Below, one piece after another: positions 44,245 through 54,621 of a stretch of 64,000 nucleotides of DNA; position 1 is the first letter of the stretch, and each line of letters starts with the position of its first letter. The stretch comes from Stenotrophomonas maltophilia (GTDB lineage: Bacteria > Pseudomonadota > Gammaproteobacteria > Xanthomonadales > Xanthomonadaceae). The stretch covers positions 2,046,001-2,110,000 of the forward strand of contig NZ_NERD01000002.1 of assembly GCF_002799155.1 (NCBI RefSeq), in the 5' to 3' direction. Under the pieces are notes generated by a model. That model was given only the letters and a program-made list of their open reading frames with translations. It searched no databases and was not told the DNA's origin. Made by a program: the position numbers and the translations under genes.

Positions 44245-45951
44245 CTAGTGCCCACTACAGTCGCAGCCACCCCAGCCCTTGGCTTTCGACGTCTGGCCGA
44301 TACCGGGATTGAACGTATTGCTCGGGTCCAGCTGCCGGTAGAAACCGGCAAGCGCCGGCTTGGCCGGGTACAGGTGGCCAACGTTGTGCTCGGCTGGATA
44401 CTCGGCGCCACGCTGGTCCAGCAGCGCCCACATCGCATGCTCGATCGCCATCGGGTCTTCGCCCTTGCGCGCGATGTAGTCCTGGTGGAACACGTGGCAC
44501 AGGAAGTGCCCGTAGTACAGCTTGTGCAGCAGCCGGCCATCGATATCGGCCGGCAACTGCTCGAACCAGTCGGCGTCATCACGGCGCAGGGCGATGTCCA
44601 GCGCCACGATGTCCTGCACCTGGCTGCGATGCACTTCGCGGTAGCGCACCGCGGCGCCGGCCACGGCGAAGCGATGCAGGAAGGCCTTGCGCCCTTCGTC
44701 CGCCGTGCAGTGGAAATAGTCGCCCTCGTTCGTGGCGAAGAAGCCGCGCAGCCAGGCCTCGGTGTCCGCTGCATCCTGCGCGGACACCTTCAGCAACAGG
44801 TGATGTTCGTAGCGCTGGCGGAACTCGCCCATGCGCTTGGGCAGGTGCGACGGCAACAGGCCGGTCAGCAGCTGCATCACCCGATCGGTCATCCCGCGCA
44901 GGCCCAGCCGCTCGAACCAGCCGTCGACCCGGCTCTTCAAGGCGAACGCGGCGGGCACGCGTGCGGTGCCGAGGCGATCGATCAGCAGGAAGCTGTCCTT
45001 GCCGTAGCGCTCGCCGATGTCATAGGCATCGCGGTGGATGTACTCACCGGCAATCGGCAGGCGCTCGAAGCCGGTCAGCAGCTGGCGCCGGATCGCGGTG
45101 AGGCTGTCGGTACGGTTGCTGCCAATGTAGAAGACCTCGGCGGCCTCCTTCTCGAAGGTATCCAGGCGCACCGCGAACACCGCCAGCTTGCCGGCCGAAC
45201 CGGCAGCTTCGAAGTGGCGACTGGGATCGGCGTTGAAGCGCGCCGGCGTATCGGCATCGACCCGGCGCACTTCCTCGGCGTAGCGAGGATCGGAGGCAGC
45301 GCGGCCGTCACCGTCACCCACGTCAGCGGCGCAGTAGTCGCCCGCCTGCAGGCGCTGCAGGATCTGCTCGGGCGTATCGCCCAGCGCGATGCCCAGATGG
45401 TTGACCAGCTGCAGCTGGCCCAGCGCATCGACCTGTGCATACAGTGCCAGCTCGGTGTAGGCCGGGCCGCGACGCACCAGCGCGCCACCGGAGTTGTTGC
45501 AGATGCCGCCCAGCACCGAGGCGCCGATGCAGGACGAGCCGATCACCGAATGCGGTTCGCGGCCCAGTGGCGCCAGCGTCTGCTCCAGCCGGTCCAGCGT
45601 CGCGCCGGGCAGGCACAGCACCTGCCGGCCCTCGTTCAACAGCTGGATCCCGGTCAGGCGCAGCGTGCTGACCAGCACGATCGGACGCCCATAGTCGTTG
45701 CCATCCGGGGTCGAGCCACCGGTCAGGCCGGTGTTGGCCGCCTGCAGGATGATCGCCGCCCCGCCCTGCACCGCTGCCTGCAGCACGTGCCACAGTTCCA
45801 GCAAGGTACCCGGGCGTACCACCGCCAGCACCGGACCGTCGCCGAAGCGGTAGCCACGGCGGAAACGGCGGGTGGCCTTGTCACCGGTCAGTACATGGCG
45901 GCCGCCGACCGCATCGCGCAACTGCGCCAGCATGGCATCGTGGCCACTCAC
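44245..45951 (-). CDS. dld: Quinone-dependent D-lactate dehydrogenase
   Basis: A 568-residue FAD enzyme close to E. coli Dld in length and layout: an FAD-binding domain with [16 protein letters not shown] and [21 protein letters not shown], a membrane-binding and cap region, and a C-terminal end with HHxHxD-like lactate contacts ([12 protein letters not shown]). It oxidises D-lactate to pyruvate at the inner membrane and passes electrons to quinone. Its ATG overlaps the lldD stop (ATGA). It is the last gene of the lactate operon. Confidence 0.93.
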   Translation of the reverse strand: MSGHDAMLAQLRDAVGGRHVLTGDKATRRFRRGYRFGDGPVLAVVRPGTLLELWHVLQAAVQGGAAIILQAANTGLTGGSTPDGNDYGRPIVLVSTLRLTGIQLLNEGRQVLCLPGATLDRLEQTLAPLGREPHSVIGSSCIGASVLGGICNNSGGALVRRGPAYTELALYAQVDALGQLQLVNHLGIALGDTPEQILQRLQAGDYCAADVGDGDGRAASDPRYAEEVRRVDADTPARFNADPSRHFEAAGSAGKLAVFAVRLDTFEKEAAEVFYIGSNRTDSLTAIRRQLLTGFERLPIAGEYIHRDAYDIGERYGKDSFLLIDRLGTARVPAAFALKSRVDGWFERLGLRGMTDRVMQLLTGLLPSHLPKRMGEFRQRYEHHLLLKVSAQDAADTEAWLRGFFATNEGDYFHCTADEGRKAFLHRFAVAGAAVRYREVHRSQVQDIVALDIALRRDDADWFEQLPADIDGRLLHKLYYGHFLCHVFHQDYIARKGEDPMAIEHAMWALLDQRGAEYPAEHNVGHLYPAKPALAGFYRQLDPSNTFNPGIGQTSKAKGWGGCDCSGH

Positions 45952-47087
45952 GGCAGGCTGGCCAGCGAATCGCGGCCGATGTCGGCGATGCGGTGCGCAC
46001 CGGTCAGTGTCATCGCCACGCGCATCTCCTTTGCGATCAGGTCCAGCAGGTTGGCCACGCCGGCCTCGCCCTGCGCGACCAGTGCATAGACGAAAGCACG
46101 GCCCAGCAGCACGGTGTCGGCACCCAGCGCCAGCATGCGCACCACGTCCAGGCCGGTACGGATGCCCGAATCGGCGAGAATTTTCAGATCGCCCTGTACC
46201 GCATCGGCAATCGCCGGCAGTGCGCGCGCGGTGGACAGCACGCCATCCAGCTGGCGGCCACCGTGGTTGGAGACCACAATGCCGTCGGCGCCGAACTTGA
46301 CCGCGTCGCGTGCGTCATCCGGGTCGAGGATGCCCTTGATCACCATCGGGCCCTTCCAGAATTCGCGGATCCACTCCAGGTCCTTCCAGGAAATGGACGG
46401 ATCGAAGTTGCTGCCCAGCCAGCCGATGTAATCCTCCAGCCCGGTCGGGTTGCCCCGGTAGGTGGAAATGTTGCCCAGGTCGTGCGGGCGGCCGAACAGG
46501 CCGACGTCCCACGCCCAGTGCGGGTGGGTGATGGCCTGGCCGATGCGGCGCAGCGAGGCATTCGGTCCGCTCATGCCCGAGTGCGCGTCACGGTAGCGCG
46601 CGCCCGGCACCGGCATGTCCACGGTGAACACCAGGGTGGTCACGCCCGCGGCCTGTGCCCGCTCCAGCGCATTGCGCATGAAGCCACGATCGCGCAGCAC
46701 GTACAGCTGGAACCACATCGGCCGCTGGATGGCCGGCGCCACTTCCTCGATCGGGCACACCGACACCGTGGACAGGGTGAACGGGATTCCGCGGCTGTCA
46801 GCGGCGCGCGCCGCCTGTACTTCACCGCGCCGTGCATACATGCCGGTCAGGCCGACCGGCGCCAGCGCCACCGGCATCGCCAGCGTTTCTCCGAACAGCT
46901 TGGTTTCCAGGCTCAGGTCGGACATGTTGCGCAGGATGCGCTGGCGCAGCGCGATGTCGGACAGGTCGGAAACGTTGCGCTTCAGCGTGTGCTCGGCATA
47001 CGCGCCGCCATCGATGTAGTGGAACAGGAACGGCGGCAGCCGGCGTTCGGCCGCAGCACGGTAATCGGTGGAGGCGGAGATGATCAT
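45948..47087 (-). CDS. lldD: L-lactate dehydrogenase (FMN, quinone-linked)
   Basis: A 379-residue alpha-hydroxyacid oxidase-family enzyme very close to E. coli LldD ([42 protein letters not shown] with the catalytic His; [15 protein letters not shown] for FMN phosphate). It oxidises L-lactate to pyruvate. The ATG at 47087 matches the E. coli start; a longer frame to 47147 overlaps lldR. It lies 4 bp after lldR. Confidence 0.97.
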   Translation of the reverse strand: MIISASTDYRAAAERRLPPFLFHYIDGGAYAEHTLKRNVSDLSDIALRQRILRNMSDLSLETKLFGETLAMPVALAPVGLTGMYARRGEVQAARAADSRGIPFTLSTVSVCPIEEVAPAIQRPMWFQLYVLRDRGFMRNALERAQAAGVTTLVFTVDMPVPGARYRDAHSGMSGPNASLRRIGQAITHPHWAWDVGLFGRPHDLGNISTYRGNPTGLEDYIGWLGSNFDPSISWKDLEWIREFWKGPMVIKGILDPDDARDAVKFGADGIVVSNHGGRQLDGVLSTARALPAIADAVQGDLKILADSGIRTGLDVVRMLALGADTVLLGRAFVYALVAQGEAGVANLLDLIAKEMRVAMTLTGAHRIADIGRDSLASLP

Positions 47088-47091
47088 GGGG

Positions 47092-47856
47092 TCAACCGTG
47101 TGGGGAAGGTAGACGCGAGGCCCGCGCACGCCGGGCTTCGTTGTCATCGAGGGTGCGCAGCGTGGTATGCACGAACTCGAGGTGGGCGTGCGCGGCGGCG
47201 CGTGCGCGTTCGGGGTCGCCGGCCAGCACCGCGTCCATCATCTCGCGGTGCTGGTCGGACAGCGGCGAGAAGGTCCTCGCCGAGGTGTAGAGCTTTTCGC
47301 GGCTCTGCGAGATGTTGGTCTGCAGCAGGTCGAACAGGCCGCGCATCACCTGCAGCAGCACCAGGTTGTGCGAGGCCTCGGCGATGGACAGGTGGAAGGC
47401 AGCGTCGGCCTCGGCCTCGCCGGTGGGATCGTCCTTGCCGTGCGCGTCCATCATGGTCTGGAAGGCCTGGGCGATACGCGTGCGATCCTCATCGGTGGCG
47501 CGCAGCGCCGCATGCCAGGCGGTGGCACCTTCCAGCGCGTGACGGATCTCCAGCACGTCGAAGCGGTATTCCGGGTCGCCCTGGAACAGCGGCAGGTAGG
47601 GCGCCAGCGGTTCATCCAGCGCCTGCCGCGCGCGTGCCGCGGGTTCGGCCACGTAGGTGCCGCCACCGACCCGTGCAGTCAGCAGCCCCTGGCTGGACAG
47701 CTGCGCGATGGCCTCGCGCAGCGCCGTGCGCGAGACCCCCAGCTGCACCGCCAGGGTGCGCTCGGCCGGCAGCCGGTCACCCGGCTGCAGCCGCTGTTCC
47801 TGCACCAGGCCGCGCAGCTGCGCGGCCACCTTGTCCGAAATACGTTGCGTGCTCAT
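47092..47856 (-). CDS. lldR: Lactate-responsive GntR/FadR-family regulator
   Basis: A 254-residue regulator with an N-terminal winged helix ([31 protein letters not shown]) and an FCD effector domain with metal-type His residues (about 90-230). It lies between lldP and lldD as in E. coli lldPRD. Two TNGTNNNACNA-type palindromes upstream of lldP are its likely operators. The ATG at 47856 fits the family; one at 47883 adds nine residues. Confidence 0.92.
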   Translation of the reverse strand: MSTQRISDKVAAQLRGLVQEQRLQPGDRLPAERTLAVQLGVSRTALREAIAQLSSQGLLTARVGGGTYVAEPAARARQALDEPLAPYLPLFQGDPEYRFDVLEIRHALEGATAWHAALRATDEDRTRIAQAFQTMMDAHGKDDPTGEAEADAAFHLSIAEASHNLVLLQVMRGLFDLLQTNISQSREKLYTSARTFSPLSDQHREMMDAVLAGDPERARAAAHAHLEFVHTTLRTLDDNEARRARASRLPSPHG

Positions 47857-47909
47857 GGCGCCATTGTGGCCCGAAGCGCGCAACGGATGGTCGGCTGACC
47901 GTGCATGAC

Positions 47910-49568
47910 TCAGGGAATCATCCAGGTCAGCCAGTAGGCCTGCGCCAGCGTGATCAGGCCGACCATCGTGGTGAAGATCAGGCTGTGCTTGACGGTGAAG
48001 CGGAACAGGTCCGATTCCTTGCCGGCCAGGCCGACCGCGGCGCAGGCAATGGCGATCGACTGCGGTGAGATCATCTTGCCAGTAACGCCACCGGTGGTAT
48101 TGGCCGCCACCAGCAGCACGTCGGACACCCCGATCTGCTGCGCGGTGGTGGCCTGCAGCGCCGAGAACAAGGCGTTGGACGAGGTGTCCGAGCCGGTCAG
48201 GAACACGCCCAGCCAGCCCAGGAACGGCGAGAAGAACGGGAACGCGTCGCCGGTGTGCGCCAGTGCCAGCGCCAGCGTGGCCGACAGGCCTGAATAATTG
48301 GCGATGAAGGCAAAGGCGAGCACCATGCCGATCGAATAGATCGGCATGCGCAGCTCACGCACGGTTTCGCCGAAGGTCTGCAACGCCGAACGGGCCGGCA
48401 TGCGCAGCGCGATGATGGCGATCACCGCGGCGAGGATGATCGAGGTACCGGTGGCCGAGAACCAGTCGAACGTGTAGATCGCCTCGTAGCTGAGCGGCGC
48501 GTCCACGATCGGCGGCATCTTCTGCACCCTCTGGTCCAGGCCCGGCACCGGGAGCTTCAGCACCCAGCTTTCCAGCGGGCCACCTGCCGCGAACAGCGAC
48601 TTGAACGGCTGGATGCTCCACAGCGTGACCATCGCGGTAAGGATCAGGAACGGCGACCATGCCTTGGCGATCTGGCCGACGCTGTAGCGCGGTGCCTCCA
48701 GTGCCTGTGCCGCCGCCTCGGCGCTGGTTTCGGTGTCGAAGCGGAAGATCCGCACCGGCTTCCAGCGGCGCAGGAACAGGGTCAGGCAGACCAGCGACGC
48801 CAGCGACGCGGTGATGTCCGGCAGCTCCGGACCGATGAAGTTGGAGGTCAGGTACTGCGCGATGGCGAAGGAGCCGCCGGCCACCAGCACCGCCGGCCAG
48901 GTTTCCTTGATGCCGCGCCAGCCATCCATGATCGCCATGATCCAGAACAGCACGATGAGGGTCAGGAACGGCAGCTGGCGGCCGGCCATCTGGCCGATCT
49001 CGAACGCGTCCAGGCCGGTAACCTGCCCGGCCACGATGATCGGAATGCCCATCGCACCGAACGCCACCGGCGCGGTGTTGACGATCAGGCACAGGCCGGC
49101 GGCATACAGCGGCTTGAAGCCCAACCCGACCAGCAGTGCCGCGGTAATCGCCACCGGCGCACCGAAACCGGCCGCGCCCTCCAGGAAGGCACCGAAGGCG
49201 AAACCAACCATCAGCATCTGCAGGCGCTGGTCTTCGGTGACCGACAGGATCGATGCGCGGATGATGTCGAACTGCCCGGTCTTGACCGAGACTTTGTAGA
49301 GGAACACCGCGCCGATGATGATCCAGGCGATCGGCCACAGGCCGTAGACGAAGCCGAAACCGGCCGCGCCCAGCGCCTGGCTCAACGGCATGCGGTAGAA
49401 CAGCAGGGCCACGCCCAGCGCGATGGCCACGGTGATCGTGCCGGCGAGCCAGCCCTTCATGCGCAGCACGGCCAGGGCAACGAAGAAGAACGCGATCGGC
49501 AACAGCGCGATCAGGCTGGACAACCACAGGTTGCCGGCGGGGTCGTACAGGTGTTGCCAGGGCTGCAT
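47910..49568 (-). CDS. lldP: L-lactate permease
   Basis: A 552-residue inner-membrane transporter of the LctP family, near-colinear with E. coli LldP ([59 protein letters not shown]). It imports L-lactate, D-lactate or glycolate with protons. It has about 12 membrane helices. It is the first gene of the operon, with the operator region upstream; a longer in-frame extension to 49646 runs into the operator area. Confidence 0.97.
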   Translation of the reverse strand: MQPWQHLYDPAGNLWLSSLIALLPIAFFFVALAVLRMKGWLAGTITVAIALGVALLFYRMPLSQALGAAGFGFVYGLWPIAWIIIGAVFLYKVSVKTGQFDIIRASILSVTEDQRLQMLMVGFAFGAFLEGAAGFGAPVAITAALLVGLGFKPLYAAGLCLIVNTAPVAFGAMGIPIIVAGQVTGLDAFEIGQMAGRQLPFLTLIVLFWIMAIMDGWRGIKETWPAVLVAGGSFAIAQYLTSNFIGPELPDITASLASLVCLTLFLRRWKPVRIFRFDTETSAEAAAQALEAPRYSVGQIAKAWSPFLILTAMVTLWSIQPFKSLFAAGGPLESWVLKLPVPGLDQRVQKMPPIVDAPLSYEAIYTFDWFSATGTSIILAAVIAIIALRMPARSALQTFGETVRELRMPIYSIGMVLAFAFIANYSGLSATLALALAHTGDAFPFFSPFLGWLGVFLTGSDTSSNALFSALQATTAQQIGVSDVLLVAANTTGGVTGKMISPQSIAIACAAVGLAGKESDLFRFTVKHSLIFTTMVGLITLAQAYWLTWMIP

Positions 49569-49630
49569 GAAGGCTCTCGACTGGGGCGGGATGTGCTCCA
49601 CCGCAGGCGGTGGGTCGCCGTGGTCGATAC

Positions 49631-49649
49631 TTATTGGTCGTACCAATAA
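49631..49649. promoter_or_regulatory. LldR-type operator 1
   Basis: TTATTGGT-CGT-ACCAATAA is a perfect 8-bp-arm palindrome matching the FadR-subfamily consensus TNGTNNNACNA, 63 bp before lldP. Confidence 0.8.
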
Positions 49650-49731
49650 TCGGAATCATCGAACCACGTGGAGCGGATTTAACCGCCGCTCCGGCGAAGC
49701 GCCTATTAGACCATAGGGCTAGTTGCCATAT

Positions 49732-49742
49732 TGGTCCGACCA
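49732..49742. promoter_or_regulatory. LldR-type operator 2
   Basis: TGGT-CCG-ACCA matches the same consensus, with its centre about 97 bp from operator 1. Two spaced sites around the promoter resemble the E. coli lldP arrangement, in which LldR loops DNA and switches with lactate. Confidence 0.7.
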
Positions 49743-49757
49743 TTATGCATGGCAGTG

Positions 49758-49782
49758 GTAGTGCCGGTCGCTGCCCGGCAAC
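49758..49782 (+). repeat. SMAG-type GTAG palindrome
   Basis: GTAGTGCCGGTCGCTGCCCG and following GCAAC form a GTAG-initiated stem just upstream of the lldP operators and 11 bp from the MgtC stop. It probably marks the 3' end of the leftward MgtC transcript. Confidence 0.75.
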
Positions 49783-49792
49783 TCCGCACTTC

Positions 49793-50245
49793 CTACGAGA
49801 TCCGCTTCTCCAGCCGCCGCATCACTGCCAGCACCAGCACGCACAGCACGCTCACCCCGATCGCAATCATGTATTTGCCGATACCCACGGCGATGCCGAT
49901 GGCCGCCGCCATGATCAGCGAGCTTGCGGTGGTCAATCCGCTGACCTGGTCCTCGCGTGAACCGCGCAGGATGGTCCCGGCGGCCACGAAGCCCACGCAG
50001 GCCACCACCGCTTCGATCAGGCGTACCGGGTCAACCTGCAGCAGGTCGCGGTAGCGCTCCTGCTGGAAATGTTCGGCCACCGAGTCGCCGAGGCCGACGA
50101 TCAGTGCGGCGGCACCGGCAATCAGCATGTGCGTGCGCAGGCCGGCAGCATGCTTGCCCATTTCGCGCTCGACCCCGAGCACGCCGCCAAACAACATCGC
50201 TGCGGCTACGCGCAGCAGGATCGAGACATCCTGGGTGAGTTCCAT
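49793..50245 (-). CDS. MgtC/SapB family membrane protein
   Basis: A 150-residue protein with the MgtC family N-terminal domain only: AAMLFGGVLGVEREMGKHAAGLRTHMLI and GFVAAGTILRGSREDQVSGLTTASSL, in four or five predicted helices. It lacks the ACT-like C-terminal domain of Salmonella MgtC, as do many SapB-type members. Its role may be in magnesium or phosphate homeostasis. GGGAG precedes the ATG. Confidence 0.88.
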   Translation of the reverse strand: MELTQDVSILLRVAAAMLFGGVLGVEREMGKHAAGLRTHMLIAGAAALIVGLGDSVAEHFQQERYRDLLQVDPVRLIEAVVACVGFVAAGTILRGSREDQVSGLTTASSLIMAAAIGIAVGIGKYMIAIGVSVLCVLVLAVMRRLEKRIS

Positions 50246-50251
50246 GGGCAG

Positions 50252-50352
50252 GCTCCGGGATTTTCCCGGAGCGTTGCGTGCACGGCGTGGGACGGGGGTG
50301 AAGGTGGCACCACGGTCCGTTCACCCGGTAGCGCCGGGCCATGCCCGGCGCC
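50252..50352. repeat. Hairpin and SMAG element upstream of the MgtC gene
   Basis: A perfect hairpin GCTCCGGGA/TCCCGGAGC with loop TTT (50252-50272) lies 7 bp before the MgtC gene start. A SMAG unit GTAGCGCCGGGCCATGCCCG (to 50352) lies 17 bp after the leftward SDR gene. The hairpin could limit read-through from the SDR gene or act as a leader structure. Confidence 0.65.
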
Positions 50353-50368
50353 ATCGGCAATCAGCGCA

Positions 50369-51127
50369 TCACTGCGCCAGATAACCACCATCGATCGCGT
50401 AGTAGGTGCCGGTCGCGAAAGAGGCGTCGTCGCTCGCCAGCCAGGCCACCAATGCCGCCACTTCCTCGGCCGTGCCCAGCCGCTTCAGCGCATGCCGCCC
50501 TTCCAGCGTCGCGCGCACCTTCGGGTCCATTTTCTCCAGCAGTGGCGTGCTGATGAAGCCCGGGCCCACTGCGTTGACCCGGATGCCATCTGCAGCATGT
50601 TCCCAGGCAGCGGTCTGGGTCAGCCCGACCACGCCGTGCTTGGCCGCCACGTACGCAGTGGAACCGGCATAGCCCACCTGGCCCAGGATCGAGGCCATGT
50701 TGATGATGCTGCCGCCTGTTCCGGCCGCCTTCATCGTCTGGATCTGCGCACGTTGGCACAGGAACACGCTGGTCAGGTTGACATCGATCACGCGCTGCCA
50801 ACCCTCGATTGGATAGTCACCGCTGCTGGCCGCCGGGCCACTGATACCAGCGTTGTTGACCGCGATATGCACACCGCCCAGTTCTTTCACCGTGCGCTGC
50901 ACCGCTGCCTCCACCGCCACGTCGTCGGTCACGTCCAGCGCGATGCCGATGGCCTGTGCACCGGTGCTGTGCAACTGCGCCACGGTGGCATCCACCGCAT
51001 CCTGCTTGAGGTCCCAGACCGAAATACGGGCACCGGACGCGGCCAGCGTCTGCGCCACGGCCAGGCCGATGCCCGACACGCCGCCGGTCACGATCGCGGT
51101 CTTGCCGGTCAACTGGTAATCAATCAT
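50369..51127 (-). CDS. Short-chain dehydrogenase/reductase
   Basis: A 252-residue classical SDR: TGGVSGIG (nucleotide binding), Asp in ISVWDLKQD suggesting NAD(H) use, NNAG, and catalytic Ser, Tyr and Lys in MASILGQ and YVAAK. It likely oxidises or reduces a secondary alcohol. GGAG at a proper distance supports the ATG at 51127 over one at 51133. It faces an AraC gene across a palindrome-rich region that probably controls both. Confidence 0.9.
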   Translation of the reverse strand: MIDYQLTGKTAIVTGGVSGIGLAVAQTLAASGARISVWDLKQDAVDATVAQLHSTGAQAIGIALDVTDDVAVEAAVQRTVKELGGVHIAVNNAGISGPAASSGDYPIEGWQRVIDVNLTSVFLCQRAQIQTMKAAGTGGSIINMASILGQVGYAGSTAYVAAKHGVVGLTQTAAWEHAADGIRVNAVGPGFISTPLLEKMDPKVRATLEGRHALKRLGTAEEVAALVAWLASDDASFATGTYYAIDGGYLAQ

Positions 51128-51520
51128 CTGCATTCTCCATCGGTGGGGTATCGATGCGGCGCGCGGCCGCCAATCAATCACCTTACGCCGGCCGCTGTGA
51201 CGAGCTGGCCCACAGCCTGTCCGCGGAGGATCGTTCCAGCAATGAAACCTCAACCTAAGTTTATGTATGGAATTCCGTACGGATATATCGCCAAAACGCT
51301 GGCGTATGTTCCGCACCCCCGTCAACTTGGCCGTAATGACCAATCGGTTTGACCGTATTCAAATGCCATGCGAATGATTCGCAGCGACAATGGGAAACGT
51401 TTCCAGTTTCTTCGACACATTCCTTCCCACCTGGCGCGTTACCGGCCTCCCAAGCTGCCCGTTACACGGCAGCGCATGGGCCCATGGCCGCCAGCGCCTC
51501 CCTCCTGTACATGCCGAGCG
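51128..51520. promoter_or_regulatory. Palindrome-rich divergent promoter region (SDR/AraC)
   Basis: This gene-free 393 bp holds four inverted repeats, some in lower-GC DNA: GTATGGAATTCCGTAC (51265-51280, one mismatched pair), CGCCA/TGGCG (51289-51304), GCGAAT-G-ATTCGC (51370-51382) and GGAAACGTTTCC (51393-51404). The last is LacI-operator-like. Several operators in one region suggest control by more than one protein. Confidence 0.5.
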
Positions 51521-52474
51521 ATGTCCCGATACTTCACCTTTGCCGATTACCGCCGCTTCGGCCACCGCCACGGCTTCGACTACCGCGCCGATCCGGAACA
51601 CCTGCGCGACGACCAGTGGGCCGGCTGCGGCGAAGTCAACGAGCAGTTCATGCGCGGTGGCATGAGCCTGATCGCCTCCGACGTGCATAACCGGTTCCCC
51701 TATGTGGCCACCGCGCAGCAGCGTCCCGGGCTCGCCATCCGCGTGATGCTGCAGGGCCAGGTCGACGTGCGCGTCCCGCGGCGCGGAGGATTCACGTTGC
51801 GCGCCGGCACCGCGATGACCGCCCATCATCGCGACCAGATCGAGATGACCGGCGCGCATCCCGGCGAAACCCGCCTGCGCGGGGTCAGCGTGATCGTGCC
51901 AAGTGGAATCGAGGCGGATGTCTTCCAGATGCCACAGCTGGAAAACGCGCTTGGCACGCACCTGGAATGCCGCCACTGGGCCATTCCCCACGCCATGCTG
52001 CCGGTGCTGGGCCAGTTGTTCGACAGCCCATGGCAGGACGGCATCGACGCCTTGTGGCGCGAAGGCGTCGCGCTGCAGTTGCTGGCCCTCGGCCTGCAGG
52101 CCGAAGATCTGCAGACCGACCAGGTGCGCGCGCTGCGCGCCGGCCAGCGCGAGCGCCTGGAACGGGTGCGCAGCTACCTGCATGACGACCCCAGCCATGC
52201 GCACAGCCTGGTCGAGCTGGCCCAGCTGGCCTGCATGAGTCCCAGCTCATTGCGCCGCCATTTTGCCCAGCAGTATGGAAGCTCCGTATTCGACTACCTG
52301 CACGAGCAGCGCATGCGCCATGCCGAACAGGGCCTGCGCGAGGATGGCTGGACGGTTGAACAGGCCGCCGCCGCCAGCGGTTACCGCCATCCCAGCAATT
52401 TCGCAGCCGCGTTCCGCAAGCGCTTCGGCCTGGTCCCCAGCCGCTGGCGCACCGGTCCTTCGAAGGTCGGCTGA
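51521..52474 (+). CDS. AraC family regulator (PchR-like layout)
   Basis: A 317-residue regulator with a C-terminal AraC domain (DPSHAHSLVELAQLACMSPSSLRRHFAQQYG; GYRHPSNFAAAFRKRFGLVPSRWR). Its N-terminal domain contains VMLQGQVDVR, of the type seen in PchR-like regulators. The ATG at 51521 gives a proper domain start; the frame to 51368 has poor coding character. The divergent SDR gene is a probable target. Confidence 0.85.
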   Translation: MSRYFTFADYRRFGHRHGFDYRADPEHLRDDQWAGCGEVNEQFMRGGMSLIASDVHNRFPYVATAQQRPGLAIRVMLQGQVDVRVPRRGGFTLRAGTAMTAHHRDQIEMTGAHPGETRLRGVSVIVPSGIEADVFQMPQLENALGTHLECRHWAIPHAMLPVLGQLFDSPWQDGIDALWREGVALQLLALGLQAEDLQTDQVRALRAGQRERLERVRSYLHDDPSHAHSLVELAQLACMSPSSLRRHFAQQYGSSVFDYLHEQRMRHAEQGLREDGWTVEQAAAASGYRHPSNFAAAFRKRFGLVPSRWRTGPSKVG

Positions 52475-52486
52475 AAGCCCCTGTTG

Positions 52487-52557
52487 TGGTAGGTGCCGAC
52501 CTTGGTCGACACGCTTCATACCGATGCGGATGCCGGCCAGCGGCCGGCACCACCACC
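52487..52557. repeat. SMAG-type pair between convergent genes
   Basis: A GTAG unit with stem GTGCCGACC/GGTCGACAC and a second stem TGCCGGCC/GGCCGGCA lie between the AraC stop (52474) and the hydrolase stop (52567). The arrangement fits a two-way 3'-end structure. Confidence 0.7.
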
Positions 52558-52566
52558 CGCTCCGCC

Positions 52567-54477
52567 TCAGTACACCGGCAGATCGATGTAGCTGGCCTGT
52601 GCCGCGCTGTGCCAGACCCGCTGGGTGGCCTTCTGGTAGTCACCCGGCTTGGCCAGGTAGACGTTCGGCACGTAGGTCTGCGGATTGCGGTCGTACAGCG
52701 GGAACAGGCTGGACTGCACCTGCACCATCACCCGGTGCCCCTTCTGGAAGGTGTGGTTGGCATTGGGCAGGTCGAAGCGGTACGGCAGCACTTCGTTGGC
52801 AGCCAGCGGTTTCGGATCGCTGAAGCTCTCGCGATAGCGGCCACGGAAGATCGCCAGCGACACCGGCAATTCATAGCCACCCATTTCCGGCGTCGACGCT
52901 TCCTGGTCCGGATACACGTCGATCAGCTTCACCACCCAGTCGCTGTCGGTGCCACTGGTCGACGCCTGCAGATGCACCACCGGTGCGCCGCCGATGCGCA
53001 GCGGCGCGGTCAGCGGTTCGGTGATGAAGGTCAGCACGTCCGGGCGGCCATCGACGAAGCGCTGGTCCTTGACCAGCCAGGTGGTCCACATGTCGCGGTC
53101 GCCGAAGCGGACCGGGCGCGGCACGAACGGCACCGGCTTGGCCGGGTCGGACACATATTCCTCGAAATCACCCTCGCCCGCCGCCGGCGCCTGGAACGCC
53201 AGCTTGCCGCCGGCCCGCAGGTACAGCGGCTTGCTGCTGGCGGCACAGCCCTTGTCGCAACTGCGCGGCCAGCCCTTGAGGCGATCCCAGTGGTTCTCAC
53301 CGGTGTTGTAGATCAGCACCGGCGGCGTGTCCGCCTTCGGCGCACCGTCCACCAGGTACTGGTCGAAGAACGGCTTGAGCACATCGCGACGGAACTGCAG
53401 CGCGGTATCGCCATCGAACTTCAGCGCACCCAGCTCGCTGCCGCTGTAGTTCACCTGGCTGTGCCGCCACGGGCCCATCACCAGGTAGTTGCGGTTGTTG
53501 CCGCTGTCGCGCCCTTCCATCGCCTGGTAGGCATGGTTGGCACCCCACATGTCTTCCTGGTCCCACAGGCCCTGCAGCCACATGGTCGGCACCTTCAACG
53601 GTGTCTTTGCCATCACCGCGTCCAGCGCCTGGCCCTGCCAGAAGCCGTCATAGGCCGGGTGCTCGACCAGCTTCTTCCACCAGGTCAGCTGGTCCACGCC
53701 GGTGAAGCGCGCGTAGTCGCCGGCCGAACCGATGCGCAGGAAGGTGCTGTAGTCGTCGTAGCCGAGGCTGGGCAGCGGCGTGCCCTTGCCGCGCTTCTCG
53801 GTCTGCATCGCGAAGTAGTTGAAGTTGACTTGGCGGAACGCACCGTAATTGAGCCAGTCGTCGCCCATCCAGCCATCGACCATCGGGCTCTGCGGCGCGG
53901 CCACCTTCAGCGCCGGGTGTGGGTCGGTCAGCGCCATCACCACGGTGAACCCCTCGTACGACGAGCCGAGCATACCGACCTTGCCGTTGCTCTCCGGCAC
54001 GTTCTTCACCAGCCAGTCGATGGTGTCCCAGGCATCGGTGGAATGGTCGACTTTGGTGTTGTTGAGCGGCCCGCGCAAGGGCCGGGTCATCACGTAATCG
54101 CCTTCGGAGCCGTACTTGCCACGGATATCCTGGAACACACGGATGTAGCCACCGTCGACGAAAACCTCGTCGCCCTGCGGCAGCAGGTCGCGCATGCGTG
54201 GCGAATCACTGCGGTTGGCGCGGCCAGCGGCATCGTAGGGCGTGCGGGTCAGCAGGATCGGCGCGTTGTGGGCGCCCTTGGGCACCACAATCACCGTATA
54301 CAGCTTGGTGCCATCACGCATCGGCACCATCACCACGCGCTTGTCGTAGTCGCGGCCGACATCGGGGGCAACGAAGGGCTTGCCGCTGATGTCCGGGGTC
54401 ATCGGCGGGGTATCGGCAGCCAGCACGGTGCTGGACAGGCAAAGGGCGATGGCTACAGCAACGGCACGCACACGCAT
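52567..54477 (-). CDS. Alpha-amino acid ester hydrolase (beta-lactam antibiotic acylase type)
   Basis: A 636-residue exported enzyme of the CocE/NonD family. Nucleophile Ser173 is in GSSYEG, Asp306 in GLWDQEDMWGA, and His339 in GPWRHSQ. The carboxylate cluster Asp207, Glu308 and Asp309, which binds the substrate ammonium group in alpha-amino acid ester hydrolases, is present. Numbering is one less than the X. citri enzyme as I recall it. Such enzymes cleave or make ampicillin- and cephalexin-type beta-lactams. A signal peptide (AIALCLSSTVLA) and GGGAGGGG before the ATG fix the start. Confidence 0.9.
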   Translation of the reverse strand: MRVRAVAVAIALCLSSTVLAADTPPMTPDISGKPFVAPDVGRDYDKRVVMVPMRDGTKLYTVIVVPKGAHNAPILLTRTPYDAAGRANRSDSPRMRDLLPQGDEVFVDGGYIRVFQDIRGKYGSEGDYVMTRPLRGPLNNTKVDHSTDAWDTIDWLVKNVPESNGKVGMLGSSYEGFTVVMALTDPHPALKVAAPQSPMVDGWMGDDWLNYGAFRQVNFNYFAMQTEKRGKGTPLPSLGYDDYSTFLRIGSAGDYARFTGVDQLTWWKKLVEHPAYDGFWQGQALDAVMAKTPLKVPTMWLQGLWDQEDMWGANHAYQAMEGRDSGNNRNYLVMGPWRHSQVNYSGSELGALKFDGDTALQFRRDVLKPFFDQYLVDGAPKADTPPVLIYNTGENHWDRLKGWPRSCDKGCAASSKPLYLRAGGKLAFQAPAAGEGDFEEYVSDPAKPVPFVPRPVRFGDRDMWTTWLVKDQRFVDGRPDVLTFITEPLTAPLRIGGAPVVHLQASTSGTDSDWVVKLIDVYPDQEASTPEMGGYELPVSLAIFRGRYRESFSDPKPLAANEVLPYRFDLPNANHTFQKGHRVMVQVQSSLFPLYDRNPQTYVPNVYLAKPGDYQKATQRVWHSAAQASYIDLPVY

Positions 54478-54621
54478 GGAGACCCCTCCCGGCAGGAAAG
54501 CCTCAAGCCTACTCCTGCCCTGTGCCGTGAAGTGTGTGCAGGCTTTGCATTCTGCGGTGGATGCAGGCAGGACTGATGGCACATGTGCCTCCGGTGCCGC
54601 TGCGCTCGCCGGCACTATCGG

